Shown: positions 1-5,447 of the stretch, piece after piece
How positions within the stretch are numbered: the stretch's first letter is position 1
Layout of the letters: each line of letters opens with the position of its first letter
Assembly: GCA_910578425.1 (NCBI GenBank)
Contig: CAJTQX010000067.1
Span: 1 to 5,502 of the forward strand
DNA from: an uncultured Anaerotignum sp.
GTDB taxonomy: Bacteria; Bacillota; Clostridia; Lachnospirales; Anaerotignaceae
DNA: 5,502 nt
Direction: 5' to 3'
Notes under the pieces: model-generated
The model's input: the letters and a program-made list of their open reading frames with translations, nothing else
Told to the model about the DNA's origin: nothing
Databases searched by the model: none
Program-made: the position numbers and the translations under genes

Positions 1-8
1 TCATCCTT

Positions 9-131
9 CTAGCTTTTTCTTTCCTTGTTGTCCAATATGTATTGTAACTCTACATTTTCTTTTTTCCATTTTATGTCTGCCGGAATAAAGGAATTACAAT
101 ATATTCCTTTCACCCTGATTCCACAACAGTA
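9..131 (-). pseudogene. Possible decayed coding fragment, unknown function
   Basis: The minus strand is open for 40 codons here, ending at a TAG (bases 11-9) and bounded upstream by an in-frame TAA (134-132). The translation, with stretches such as GIYCNSFIPADIKW and VELQYILDNKERK, reads more like a real protein end than random sequence. The same frame continues upstream of the TAA with a protein-like run (LTALIGYGKLHPKVSCS), so this could be the wreck of a longer gene carrying a nonsense mutation. There is no ATG start or convincing ribosome binding site, and the region is more AT-rich than the operon to the right. I do not recognise the family. It could equally be non-coding sequence. Confidence 0.2.
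87..110. repeat. Perfect 8-bp inverted repeat, operator-like palindrome
   Basis: AAAGGAAT (87-94) and ATTCCTTT (103-110) are exact inverted repeats separated by 8 bp. A second, outer pair GGAAT (82-86) and ATTCC (118-122) is roughly nested around it. The stems are AT-rich and lack a GC core or a run of T, so this does not look like an intrinsic terminator. A dimeric repressor site is possible, but it overlaps the doubtful minus-strand fragment and no regulated gene is evident. Confidence 0.4.
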
Positions 132-156
132 TTAGCTGCAACTAACCTTTGGATGA

Positions 157-185
157 AGTTTACCATAACCAATTAAGGCTGTCAA
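157..185 (-). promoter_or_regulatory. Weak candidate leftward sigma-A promoter
   Basis: On the minus strand a perfect TTGACA (185-180) is followed after 17 bp by TAAACT (162-157), a 4/6 match to TATAAT. Transcription would run leftward into positions 150-1. No clear gene lies immediately downstream, so this may be a relic or a chance match in AT-rich DNA. Confidence 0.25.
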
Positions 186-239
186 TCTGTTTTTTCAGAA
201 TTTTCATAAAAACATTCTGCCACTGCCTGAGATATTGAG

Positions 240-413
240 ATGGCCAACGCAGAGGTGTTTCTTGCGGGGGAGATGGATATCGTGAATATTGCAGAGGAGA
301 ATGTGCCCCATACAGGCAATGTCCCTGCTGTCGAATCTGGAGCATTGCTTTTGGCGGACTATGGTGCGTTTGCGCTGAGTTTCAGAAAAACAGCAGGGAT
401 ATCAAACAAATAA
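240..413 (+). CDS. Doubtful small ORF, unknown product (57 aa)
   Basis: An ATG at 240 opens a 57-codon frame ending at TAA 411-413. The encoded peptide begins MANAEVFLAGEMDIVNIA and ends FALSFRKTAGISNK. Base composition here is closer to the operon genes than to the AT-rich left end, and a hairpin lies about 40 nt after its stop, which would fit the end of a transcription unit. Against it, no proper ribosome binding site precedes the ATG, an in-frame TGA lies at 228-230, and I recognise no family or motif. It may be the surviving 3' end of a degraded gene or a chance frame. The opposite strand has an open frame of similar size (345-160) that I consider less likely. Confidence 0.2.
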   Translation: MANAEVFLAGEMDIVNIAEENVPHTGNVPAVESGALLLADYGAFALSFRKTAGISNK

Positions 414-455
414 ACGTCCGCGGGAAAAGGACAATTTTTTCTGTATGCTGGACGT

Positions 456-487
456 AAAAGCCGAGGCAGGGAAAGAGTTCGGCTTTT
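456..487 (+). terminator. Hairpin, possible intrinsic terminator before the operon
   Basis: AAAAGCCGA (456-464) and TCGGCTTTT (479-487) form a perfect 9-bp stem with a 14-nt loop. The A-run on the left arm and T-run on the right arm are typical of a terminator that can act in both directions. The U-tract is only four bases and the GC core is short, so strength is uncertain. It would separate anything transcribed from the left from the promoter at 555. A competing pairing, GGCAG (465-469) with CTGCC (488-492), could disrupt the first stem. Confidence 0.35.
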
Positions 488-554
488 CTGCCCGGAAGGG
501 CGGCGGAAAACGGATAGAAATATTAATAATTGATTACAGATTTAAGGTTGGATA

Positions 555-583
555 TTGAACTATGGAACGAAATGGAATATAAT
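555..583 (+). promoter_or_regulatory. Sigma-A promoter of the pilus-like operon
   Basis: TTGAAC (555-560) serves as a -35 element (4/6 to TTGACA). It is followed, at the optimal 17-bp spacing, by a perfect TATAAT -10 (578-583). The predicted start near 590 gives a leader of about 34 nt before the ATG at 624. AT-rich sequence at about 518-550 could act as an UP element. The leader is too short for a riboswitch, and no operator palindrome overlaps the promoter, so it looks like a housekeeping-sigma promoter. Confidence 0.8.
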
Positions 584-623
584 ATAGGGCGTATTATGAT
601 TTGATAGAAAGGAGAATGTTTTC

Positions 624-1613
624 ATGCAGAAAAGAAGGATTTTGCCGCTGGCTTTGGCGGCCGTTCTGTTCGCGGGCTGCGCACAGAACGCGGAAAAGGC
701 TGCGTTGAATGATACAGATACAGAAGCAGTCTATACCGAACAAGTTACAATGGAGGAAATCGAACTGGAGGACGAAGCAGTTGCTTTGGCAGCGTCTCCT
801 GCGGCACTGGGCACAATTTTGATGCCTCAGGCTTCGGGTACAACGGTCAAAAAGAATGACAGAGCCGTCATTGATTATTCCAACATTAGCGATGGCTATG
901 TTATGGTTAACTTTACAGGGGCAACAGGCAAACGCCTGAAAGTGCAGGTTGCCGGCCCTTCCACAACGTATACTTATGACCTGAAGGCAGGACAGTGGGC
1001 GACATTCCCGCTTTCTGACGGCAACGGTTCCTACAAGACAACGGTTCTGGAAAACACAACCGCAAGCAAATATGCTGTTGTGCTCTCCGAATCCTTCCAG
1101 GTGAAACTGAGTGATGAATTTGCGCCGTTTATCCGCCCCAATCAGTATGTAGATTATGGCGTTGCAAAGCAGACTGTGCAGAAGGCGGCAGAATTGGCTG
1201 GCGGCGTAAGCGATCCGCTGCAAAAAGTAGGAAAAATCTATGACTATGTTGTAGCAAATCTGACATATGACAAAGCGAAGGCATCTTCCGTACAGAGCGG
1301 CTATCTGCCCGTTCTGGACAACGTGCTTGCGTCGAAAAAAGGCATCTGCTTTGACTATGCCGCATTGATGACGGGTATGCTGCGCAGCCAGGGAGTACCC
1401 TGTAAGCTGGTTGTCGGCTATGCCGGTACAGTATACCATGCGTGGATTAACGTCTGGACAGAAGAAACAGGCTGGATTGACGGTGTAATTTATTTTGACG
1501 GGACAGCATGGCAGCGTATGGACCCGACGTTTGCATCTTCCGGCGGTGCCAGCGATGCTATCATGAAGTATATCGGCGATGGGAAAAACTATACGCAGAA
1601 ATATGTATACTGA
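624..1613 (+). CDS. Transglutaminase-like domain lipoprotein
   Basis: This 329-aa protein is predicted to be exported and anchored to the outer face of the membrane by a lipid. A basic n-region (KRR), a hydrophobic core and the lipobox LFAGC put the lipidated cysteine at residue 19. An acidic linker (about 28-56) and a probable beta-rich domain (about 75-165) follow. The C-terminal part (about 185-305) is a transglutaminase-like cysteine-protease fold: Cys242 in KGICFDYA, His272 in YHAWINVW and Asp300 in MDPTF form the expected catalytic triad. Members of this superfamily cross-link, hydrolyse or transfer at amide bonds; the substrate here is unknown. The start is set by AAAGGAG (608-614) nine bases upstream of ATG. 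It is the first gene after the promoter and ends 16 nt before the PilC-like gene, so cotranscription is likely. A role in processing or attaching the filament is inference. Confidence 0.9.
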   Translation: MQKRRILPLALAAVLFAGCAQNAEKAALNDTDTEAVYTEQVTMEEIELEDEAVALAASPAALGTILMPQASGTTVKKNDRAVIDYSNISDGYVMVNFTGATGKRLKVQVAGPSTTYTYDLKAGQWATFPLSDGNGSYKTTVLENTTASKYAVVLSESFQVKLSDEFAPFIRPNQYVDYGVAKQTVQKAAELAGGVSDPLQKVGKIYDYVVANLTYDKAKASSVQSGYLPVLDNVLASKKGICFDYAALMTGMLRSQGVPCKLVVGYAGTVYHAWINVWTEETGWIDGVIYFDGTAWQRMDPTFASSGGASDAIMKYIGDGKNYTQKYVY

Positions 1614-1629
1614 GTTCTTGAGGTGAATC

Positions 1630-2661
1630 ATGAATACAAAGATTTCCAATGAAGAATTATCTGCAATCTGTCTGGAGCTTTCTCTCCTGATGCGTGCAGG
1701 GGTCGGCGTAAGCGATGCGCTGTGTCTGCTGGCGGAGGAAAATCCGGAATACAGGGAGATGCTTTCCGGCATGATGGAACAGACTGACATGGGCGCAACG
1801 CTTTCAGCAGTCATGCGGGATACGGGGCGTTTTCCGGTTTATCTTTGCGGGCTTGTGGAGGTAGGCGAAAGGACAGGCCGAACAGAGGAGGCTCTGTCTG
1901 CACTGGCGAATTACTATGAGGAACGTGTTCGGACAGCGCGGCGTGTGCGCAGCGCGCTGCTCTATCCCGCTGTCATGCTGGCGTTGATGCTGGTGGTAAT
2001 CGGTGTGCTTCTTGTAAAGGTGCTGCCGATATTTGACGATGTTTACGCTTCTCTGGGCGGGCGGCTGACAGGTGCGGCGGGCGGTCTGCTCGTTCTGGGC
2101 CGCTGGCTGGATCAGGCGATGCCCGTAGTGTGGGTGATTCTTGTGATTGCGGCGGTTTGTGTGGCATTGTTTTCGCTTGTGGAATCTCTGCGGACAAAGG
2201 TTGTGTCTTTCTGGGGAAAACATTTCGGAGATAAGGGCGTTGCGCGGAAGCTGAGCGCGGCGCGTGTTTCGCAGGCAATGGCTATGGGCATGGCAAGCGG
2301 ACTGCCGCCTGAAGAGGCTGTTGCACTTGCGGCAAGGCTGGAAGAACATGCGGCAAAGGAACGCTGTCTGGATTGTCAGGCGCGGCTGGAGCAGGGCGAA
2401 AGCCTTGGCGCGGCAATGAAAGCAAGCGGCATGCTGCCCGCGAACCAGTGCCGTTTATTGGAACTGGGGCAGAAAAGCGGTGCAGGCGATGTTTCCATGA
2501 GCCGCATTGCGCAGAAGCTGACGGAGGACGGAGAGGCTTCGCTGGACGCGCTGGTAAGCCGCGTGGAGCCTGCGCTGGTGCTGATTTCTTCTATTCTGGT
2601 CGGGCTGATTCTGTTGTCTGTTATGCTGCCGCTGATGCATATTATGGCGGCGATAGGGTGA
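1630..2661 (+). CDS. Type II secretion system F / PilC family membrane platform protein
   Basis: This 343-aa integral membrane protein is the inner-membrane platform on which type IV pili and type II pseudopili are assembled; it couples the cytoplasmic ATPase to the subunits. Two T2SSF repeats are visible. The first (about 9-135) has LSLLMRAGVGVSDAL, LVEVGERTG and ALLYPAVML, followed by LPIF. The second (about 206-338) has MGMASGLPPEEAV, LLELGQKSG and EPALVLISS. Predicted membrane helices lie near 110-132, 164-186 and 315-338, the usual three-helix pattern. It is shorter than typical GspF/PilC (about 400 aa) because it starts almost directly at the first repeat. The ATG follows GAGGTGA (1620-1626) with a short spacer. 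It lies 16 nt after the lipoprotein stop and 4 nt before the next start. gspF and pilC orthology cannot be separated from sequence alone. Confidence 0.93.
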   Translation: MNTKISNEELSAICLELSLLMRAGVGVSDALCLLAEENPEYREMLSGMMEQTDMGATLSAVMRDTGRFPVYLCGLVEVGERTGRTEEALSALANYYEERVRTARRVRSALLYPAVMLALMLVVIGVLLVKVLPIFDDVYASLGGRLTGAAGGLLVLGRWLDQAMPVVWVILVIAAVCVALFSLVESLRTKVVSFWGKHFGDKGVARKLSAARVSQAMAMGMASGLPPEEAVALAARLEEHAAKERCLDCQARLEQGESLGAAMKASGMLPANQCRLLELGQKSGAGDVSMSRIAQKLTEDGEASLDALVSRVEPALVLISSILVGLILLSVMLPLMHIMAAIG

Positions 2662-2665
2662 GTGC

Positions 2666-2986
2666 ATGAAAAAGAAAATAGGTTTGATGACTATATCCGG
2701 ATGGATACTGCCGCCTGTTATTGCCGCTGCGGCCCTGTTCTGCTTTTCCGTTGCCCTTGACGGGCTGGAAAGCGGCCGCGCGGAGGAGGATATGCGGCAG
2801 TTGGAGGAGGCTGTGCGGCGGGGCTGCGTGGCATGCTATGCCGCAGAAGGACGTTATCCATCGGATCTGGAATACTTAAAGGAACATTACGGCATACAGG
2901 TGGACGAAGGACGGTATACTGTCCGCTATGATGTGTTTGCGGAGAACCTGATGCCGGATATTACGGTTTTGGAGAATACGCCATGA
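2666..2986 (+). CDS. Small single-pass pilin-like protein (106 aa)
   Basis: I cannot place this in a named family. It has a short basic start (MKKK), one hydrophobic helix (about 10-31), a charged helical stretch (RAEEDMRQLEEAVRR), and a small C-terminal part containing YAAEGRYPSDLEYL (58-71). That last segment resembles the region after the long helix in GspG-type pseudopilins, where YYxxxGRYP-like motifs are common. The canonical prepilin peptidase site (Gly then a Glu five residues later) is missing: the helix starts SGWILPPVIAAAAL. Cys54 and Cys57 could pair. The start lies 4 nt after the pilC-like stop, with GGGTGA overlapping that stop as ribosome binding site. It shares ATGA with the next gene, implying translational coupling. 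A pilin-like structural role is inferred from architecture and context. Confidence 0.75.
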   Translation: MKKKIGLMTISGWILPPVIAAAALFCFSVALDGLESGRAEEDMRQLEEAVRRGCVACYAAEGRYPSDLEYLKEHYGIQVDEGRYTVRYDVFAENLMPDITVLENTP

Positions 2987-3465
2987 AAAAAAGGACGACG
3001 CAACATCATATAGACGGGCTGGCGGCATTGCTGCTGTTCGGCATATTCGCCGTATGCGTGCTGATGGTTCTGCTGACTGGCGCGAATGCCTACCGGAGGC
3101 TGACGGAAAGGGACCAGCAGGCATACCAGCGGCGGACATGCGCGCAGTATATTGCGGCGCGCGTGCGGCAGGCGGACAGACTGAACGGTATAAAAGTGGA
3201 GCCGTTTGGAGATGGAAACGCGCTGACGCTTGCGGAGGACGCCGGTTATCATACGCTGGTTTACTGCTATGACGGCTGGCTGATGGAGCTTTACTGCGGC
3301 GTGGATGCGGAACTGGAGCCGCAGGACGGCGAACGCCTTCTGGAAATGGAAGGGCTGCAACTTTCTCTGGAGGATGGTCTGTTGACTGCTGTTATTGAAG
3401 GCGCCGATGGGACGGAGGATGTACTCCGTCTTTCCCTCCGCAGCGGAAAGGGGGGCGGCGCATGA
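2983..3465 (+). CDS. DUF4860-like single-pass membrane protein (160 aa)
   Basis: A short N-terminus is followed by IDGLAALLLFGIFAVCVL, a single membrane helix at about 11-33, and then a mainly beta-predicted extracytoplasmic domain. I match it from memory to the DUF4860 family of clostridial pilus-like operons, especially IDGLAALLLFG, RRTCAQYIAARVRQAD (51-65) and VYCYDGWLMELY (93-104); no search was run. The family has no established function. Asp11 sits where pilins carry Glu5, but no Gly cleavage site precedes it. The C-terminus alternates hydrophobic and charged residues and ends LRLSLRSGKGGGA, a strand pattern reminiscent of pseudopilin or GspH/J-type folds. GGAG (2971-2974) lies 8 nt before the ATG. 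The gene overlaps both its neighbours by 4 nt (ATGA), so the three products are probably made in coupled amounts. Confidence 0.82.
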   Translation: MKKRTTQHHIDGLAALLLFGIFAVCVLMVLLTGANAYRRLTERDQQAYQRRTCAQYIAARVRQADRLNGIKVEPFGDGNALTLAEDAGYHTLVYCYDGWLMELYCGVDAELEPQDGERLLEMEGLQLSLEDGLLTAVIEGADGTEDVLRLSLRSGKGGGA

Positions 3466-3911
3466 AAAGCAAAATACCGCTTATTTTGATGGAACAGATG
3501 GTAATGCTTCTGGTATTCGCGCTGGCGGCGGCTCTTTGTTTGCAGGCTTTTGTGAAGTCTGACCAGATGTCCGGACGCAGCCACGACAGGGACAGAGCGG
3601 TGACGCTTGTGCAGGAGATGGCGGAAACGGTGCGCCACTGCGGCGGCGTGGAGGAAGCCGCAAAACTTCTTGGAGTAAACTGCTCCGACGGGCATTTTAA
3701 CCTGGCCTATGATGAAAACTGGAATCCAGGCGAAACGGAAGAAGTCCACTATGTATTGAAAGTGGAGGAAATCCACGGTGAGCAATATGGTCTTGGCATG
3801 GCTCTGGTTACGTTGGAGCCTTGCGCTGCACCGGCTGAGCCGCTGTTCCAGGTGACGGTTGCATGGCAGGAGGATCTGGCGGCAGAAGAGGAGGTGCAGG
3901 ATGGAACGTGA
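3462..3911 (+). CDS. Minor pilin-like protein, GspI/PilV-like N-terminus (149 aa)
   Basis: The N-terminus PLILMEQMVMLLVFALAAAL lines up with the type IV pilin pattern (TLIELMVV): Glu11 falls at the position of the conserved Glu5. However, the residue at the expected cleavage site is Pro6 instead of Gly, so processing by a standard prepilin peptidase is uncertain. A hydrophobic helix (about 6-31) is followed by a polar helix (RDRAVTLVQEMAETVRHCGG) and a globular part with beta-rich segments (HYVLKVEEI, MALVTLEP, LFQVTVAWQ). The size is typical of GspI/PilV-like minor subunits. A purine-rich AAAGGGGGG (3447-3455) six bases upstream supports the ATG, which overlaps the DUF4860-like stop by 4 nt. 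The assignment rests on architecture and context; no family signature was recognised with certainty. Confidence 0.78.
   Translation: MKSKIPLILMEQMVMLLVFALAAALCLQAFVKSDQMSGRSHDRDRAVTLVQEMAETVRHCGGVEEAAKLLGVNCSDGHFNLAYDENWNPGETEEVHYVLKVEEIHGEQYGLGMALVTLEPCAAPAEPLFQVTVAWQEDLAAEEEVQDGT
3889..3894 (+). promoter_or_regulatory. Ribosome binding site fixing the start at 3901
   Basis: A perfect AGGAGG lies six bases before ATG 3901, inside the 3' end of the preceding gene. The longer in-frame alternative start at 3859 lacks such a site and would add an arginine-rich 14-residue extension (MHGRRIWRQKRRCR) ahead of the pilin-like N-terminus. The start at 3901 is therefore preferred. Confidence 0.85.
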
Positions 3912-4311
3912 GAAACAGAAACGCTTTTCCCCGCCCGCTGTCGGCGGGATATCCCTTCTGGCGGCGTTCGCGGTGCTCTGTCTGACGGTGTTCGCTTTGC
4001 TGTGCCTTTCTACTGTGCGTGCGGATATTCGTCTGGCTGACGCTTCGGCGCGCTCAGTAGAGGAATATTATGCGGCGGACTGCGAAGCGCAGGAGATTCT
4101 GACATGCCTGCGGGCAGGCGAAATGCCGGAGGGCGTGACGGTTTCCGATGGGGTATATTCCTATTCCTGCCCGCTTTCGGATACGCGCGCGCTGAAGGTC
4201 AGCGTGCGGCTGGAAGGCTCTGACTATACTGTACTGCGCTGGCAGACGGTTCCGACAGGAGAATGGGAAAGCGACAATACTCTGGAAGTTTGGGACGGAA
4301 CAGAATTTTGA
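3901..4311 (+). CDS. Minor pilin-like protein, PilX/GspK-like N-terminus (136 aa)
   Basis: With the start set by AGGAGG at 3889-3894, the protein is 136 aa. A polar leader ending in Gly15-Gly16 precedes a membrane helix (about 16-38, ISLLAAFAVLCLTVFALL). If Gly16 is the -1 residue, mature position 5 is Ala21, not Glu. Loss of Glu5 is typical of GspK and PilX minor subunits. The next stretch, SARSVEEYYAADCEAQEIL (49-67), resembles the AFxAAEAGL region following the helix in PilX-like proteins. The rest is a small, strand-rich domain (VSDGVYSYSC, ALKVSVRLEG, YTVLRWQTV). It lacks the large helical domain of full GspK. The gene overlaps its predecessor by 11 nt and is 13 nt from the ATPase gene. 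A filament-tip or priming role is inference from this resemblance. Confidence 0.78.
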   Translation: MEREKQKRFSPPAVGGISLLAAFAVLCLTVFALLCLSTVRADIRLADASARSVEEYYAADCEAQEILTCLRAGEMPEGVTVSDGVYSYSCPLSDTRALKVSVRLEGSDYTVLRWQTVPTGEWESDNTLEVWDGTEF

Positions 4312-4324
4312 CGGAGGAAACGGT

Positions 4325-5383
4325 ATGGAAAAATGGATGGAATACCTGAAACAGGCCGCTGACGACGGCGCGTCCGATTTGTTTTTTGTGGCAGGCGGTC
4401 ATGTCTGCGAAAAGCTGGACAGGCGAATGAGGCCCATCAGCGAAGGAAAGCTTTCCCCGCAGGAGGCAGAGGAATGTGTGTGCGGGATATACAGTGCGGC
4501 AAAGCGCGATATGGATAATTTTTACGCTACGGGAGATGATGATTTTTCGTTTGCCATTGCCGGAATGGCGCGGTTCCGCGTGAACGCGTACCGGCAGAGA
4601 GGCTCTATGGCGGCGGTTGTGCGTGTTGTGGCGTTTGATATACCGGAATGGGAAAGTCTGCATATTCCGGAGGAAGTTATGAAGCTGGCGGAAGTGGGTC
4701 ATGGCATGGTGCTGATTACCGGAACGGCGGGCAGCGGGAAATCGACTACACAGGCGTGTCTGATTGACCGCGTAAACCGCACGAAGGACTGCCATATCAT
4801 CACGCTGGAAGACCCTATTGAATATCTGCACCGCAATCAGAAAAGCATTGTCAGCCAGAGGGAAATACGAATTGATACAGCGGATTACCTTTCTGCACTG
4901 CGTGCTTGTCTGCGGCAGGCTCCGGACGTCATACTTCTGGGCGAAATGCGCGATCAGGAAACCATTCATACCGCAATGAGCGCGGCGGAAACGGGGCATC
5001 TTCTGATTGCCACGCTGCATACAAAAGGCGCAGTGAATACAATAGACCGTATTGTGGATACCTTCCCGAGCGGCCAGCAGGAGCAGGTGCGGATACAACT
5101 GAGTATGGTTCTGCATACGGTAGTTTCTCAGCAGCTGCTGCCGGGCAAGCAGGGCGAGATGATTCCGGCATTTGAGGTCATGCATATGAACAACGCCATC
5201 CGCAGCCTTGTGCGGGAAAATAAGACGCATCAGATTGACAACGCGATTGCTGCCGGAAAGGCGGAGGGCATGATTTCCATGGATCAGTCGATACTGGGAC
5301 TGTATCAGGCTGGGCTGATTTCATCGGAAACGGCTCTGGAATATGCCGATAATCCAGAGCAGATGCGCAGGAGACTTGGCTGA
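4325..5383 (+). CDS. pilT: PilT-type type IV pilus ATPase
   Basis: This 352-aa cytoplasmic protein is a secretion-superfamily hexameric ATPase; in type IV pili, PilT powers filament retraction through the PilC platform. The N-terminal domain has GASDLFFVAGG (15-25), the equivalent of the PilT ASDLHL region. The ATPase core shows Walker A GTAGSGKST (133-141), Asp box ITLEDPIEYLH (159-169), Walker B DVILLGEMRD (201-210) with Glu207, and His box TGHLLIATLHT (223-233). AIRSLVRE (291-298) matches the AIRNLIRE motif that distinguishes PilT from PilB. No zinc-binding CxxC pair typical of PilB is visible, and the length suits PilT (about 345-370 aa). The first half of Walker A is GTAG instead of the usual GPTG. 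GGAGG (4313-4317) lies 7 nt before the ATG. It is the last gene of the operon and its only motor. Confidence 0.95.
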   Translation: MEKWMEYLKQAADDGASDLFFVAGGHVCEKLDRRMRPISEGKLSPQEAEECVCGIYSAAKRDMDNFYATGDDDFSFAIAGMARFRVNAYRQRGSMAAVVRVVAFDIPEWESLHIPEEVMKLAEVGHGMVLITGTAGSGKSTTQACLIDRVNRTKDCHIITLEDPIEYLHRNQKSIVSQREIRIDTADYLSALRACLRQAPDVILLGEMRDQETIHTAMSAAETGHLLIATLHTKGAVNTIDRIVDTFPSGQQEQVRIQLSMVLHTVVSQQLLPGKQGEMIPAFEVMHMNNAIRSLVRENKTHQIDNAIAAGKAEGMISMDQSILGLYQAGLISSETALEYADNPEQMRRRLG

Positions 5384-5447
5384 AATACTGTAGAATTGGA
5401 ATAAAATTCGTATTCTGAAAAAAGAAACCCCTGAAACATTTGCAGAT
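5384..5447 (+). other. Short intergenic spacer with no clear terminator
   Basis: This AT-rich stretch between the ATPase stop and the putative IS end has only short, weak inverted matches such as GAAT/ATTC and a small direct repeat of GAAAC. I see no GC-rich stem followed by a T-run. Operon transcripts may therefore read into the element to the right, or the native terminator may have been displaced beyond it by the insertion. Confidence 0.5.

Noticed and set aside
160..345. 61-codon minus-strand frame in the left flank
   Set aside because: There is no ribosome binding site, the composition is rich in Gln, Tyr and Pro, and it is antisense to a slightly more plausible plus-strand frame. I could not support either strongly.
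590..623. Possible riboswitch or leader regulation before the lipoprotein
   Set aside because: The predicted leader is only about 34 nt and contains just the ribosome binding site region.
594..1814. 406-codon open frame on the minus strand
   Set aside because: It lies opposite the lipoprotein gene and runs into the start of the platform gene. It is unusually rich in Cys, His and Arg, has no recognisable domain, and the plus strand has a full signal peptide, catalytic triad and ribosome binding site.
1804..2349. 181-codon minus-strand frame within the platform gene
   Set aside because: Antisense shadow of a clear T2SSF gene, with a composition dominated by His, Gln and Arg.
2373..2669. 98-codon plus-strand frame overlapping the end of the platform gene
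   Set aside because: Out-of-frame shadow rich in Gly, Ala and Arg. The overlapping frame encodes the conserved second T2SSF repeat.
4199..5230. 343-codon open frame on the minus strand
   Set aside because: It mirrors the ATPase gene, whose plus-strand motifs are unmistakable. The antisense product is low-quality sequence rich in His, Arg and Gln with no domain.
5388..5440. Possible terminator after the ATPase gene
   Set aside because: Only short AT-only inverted matches and no GC stem with a T-run were found, so I did not annotate a terminator.
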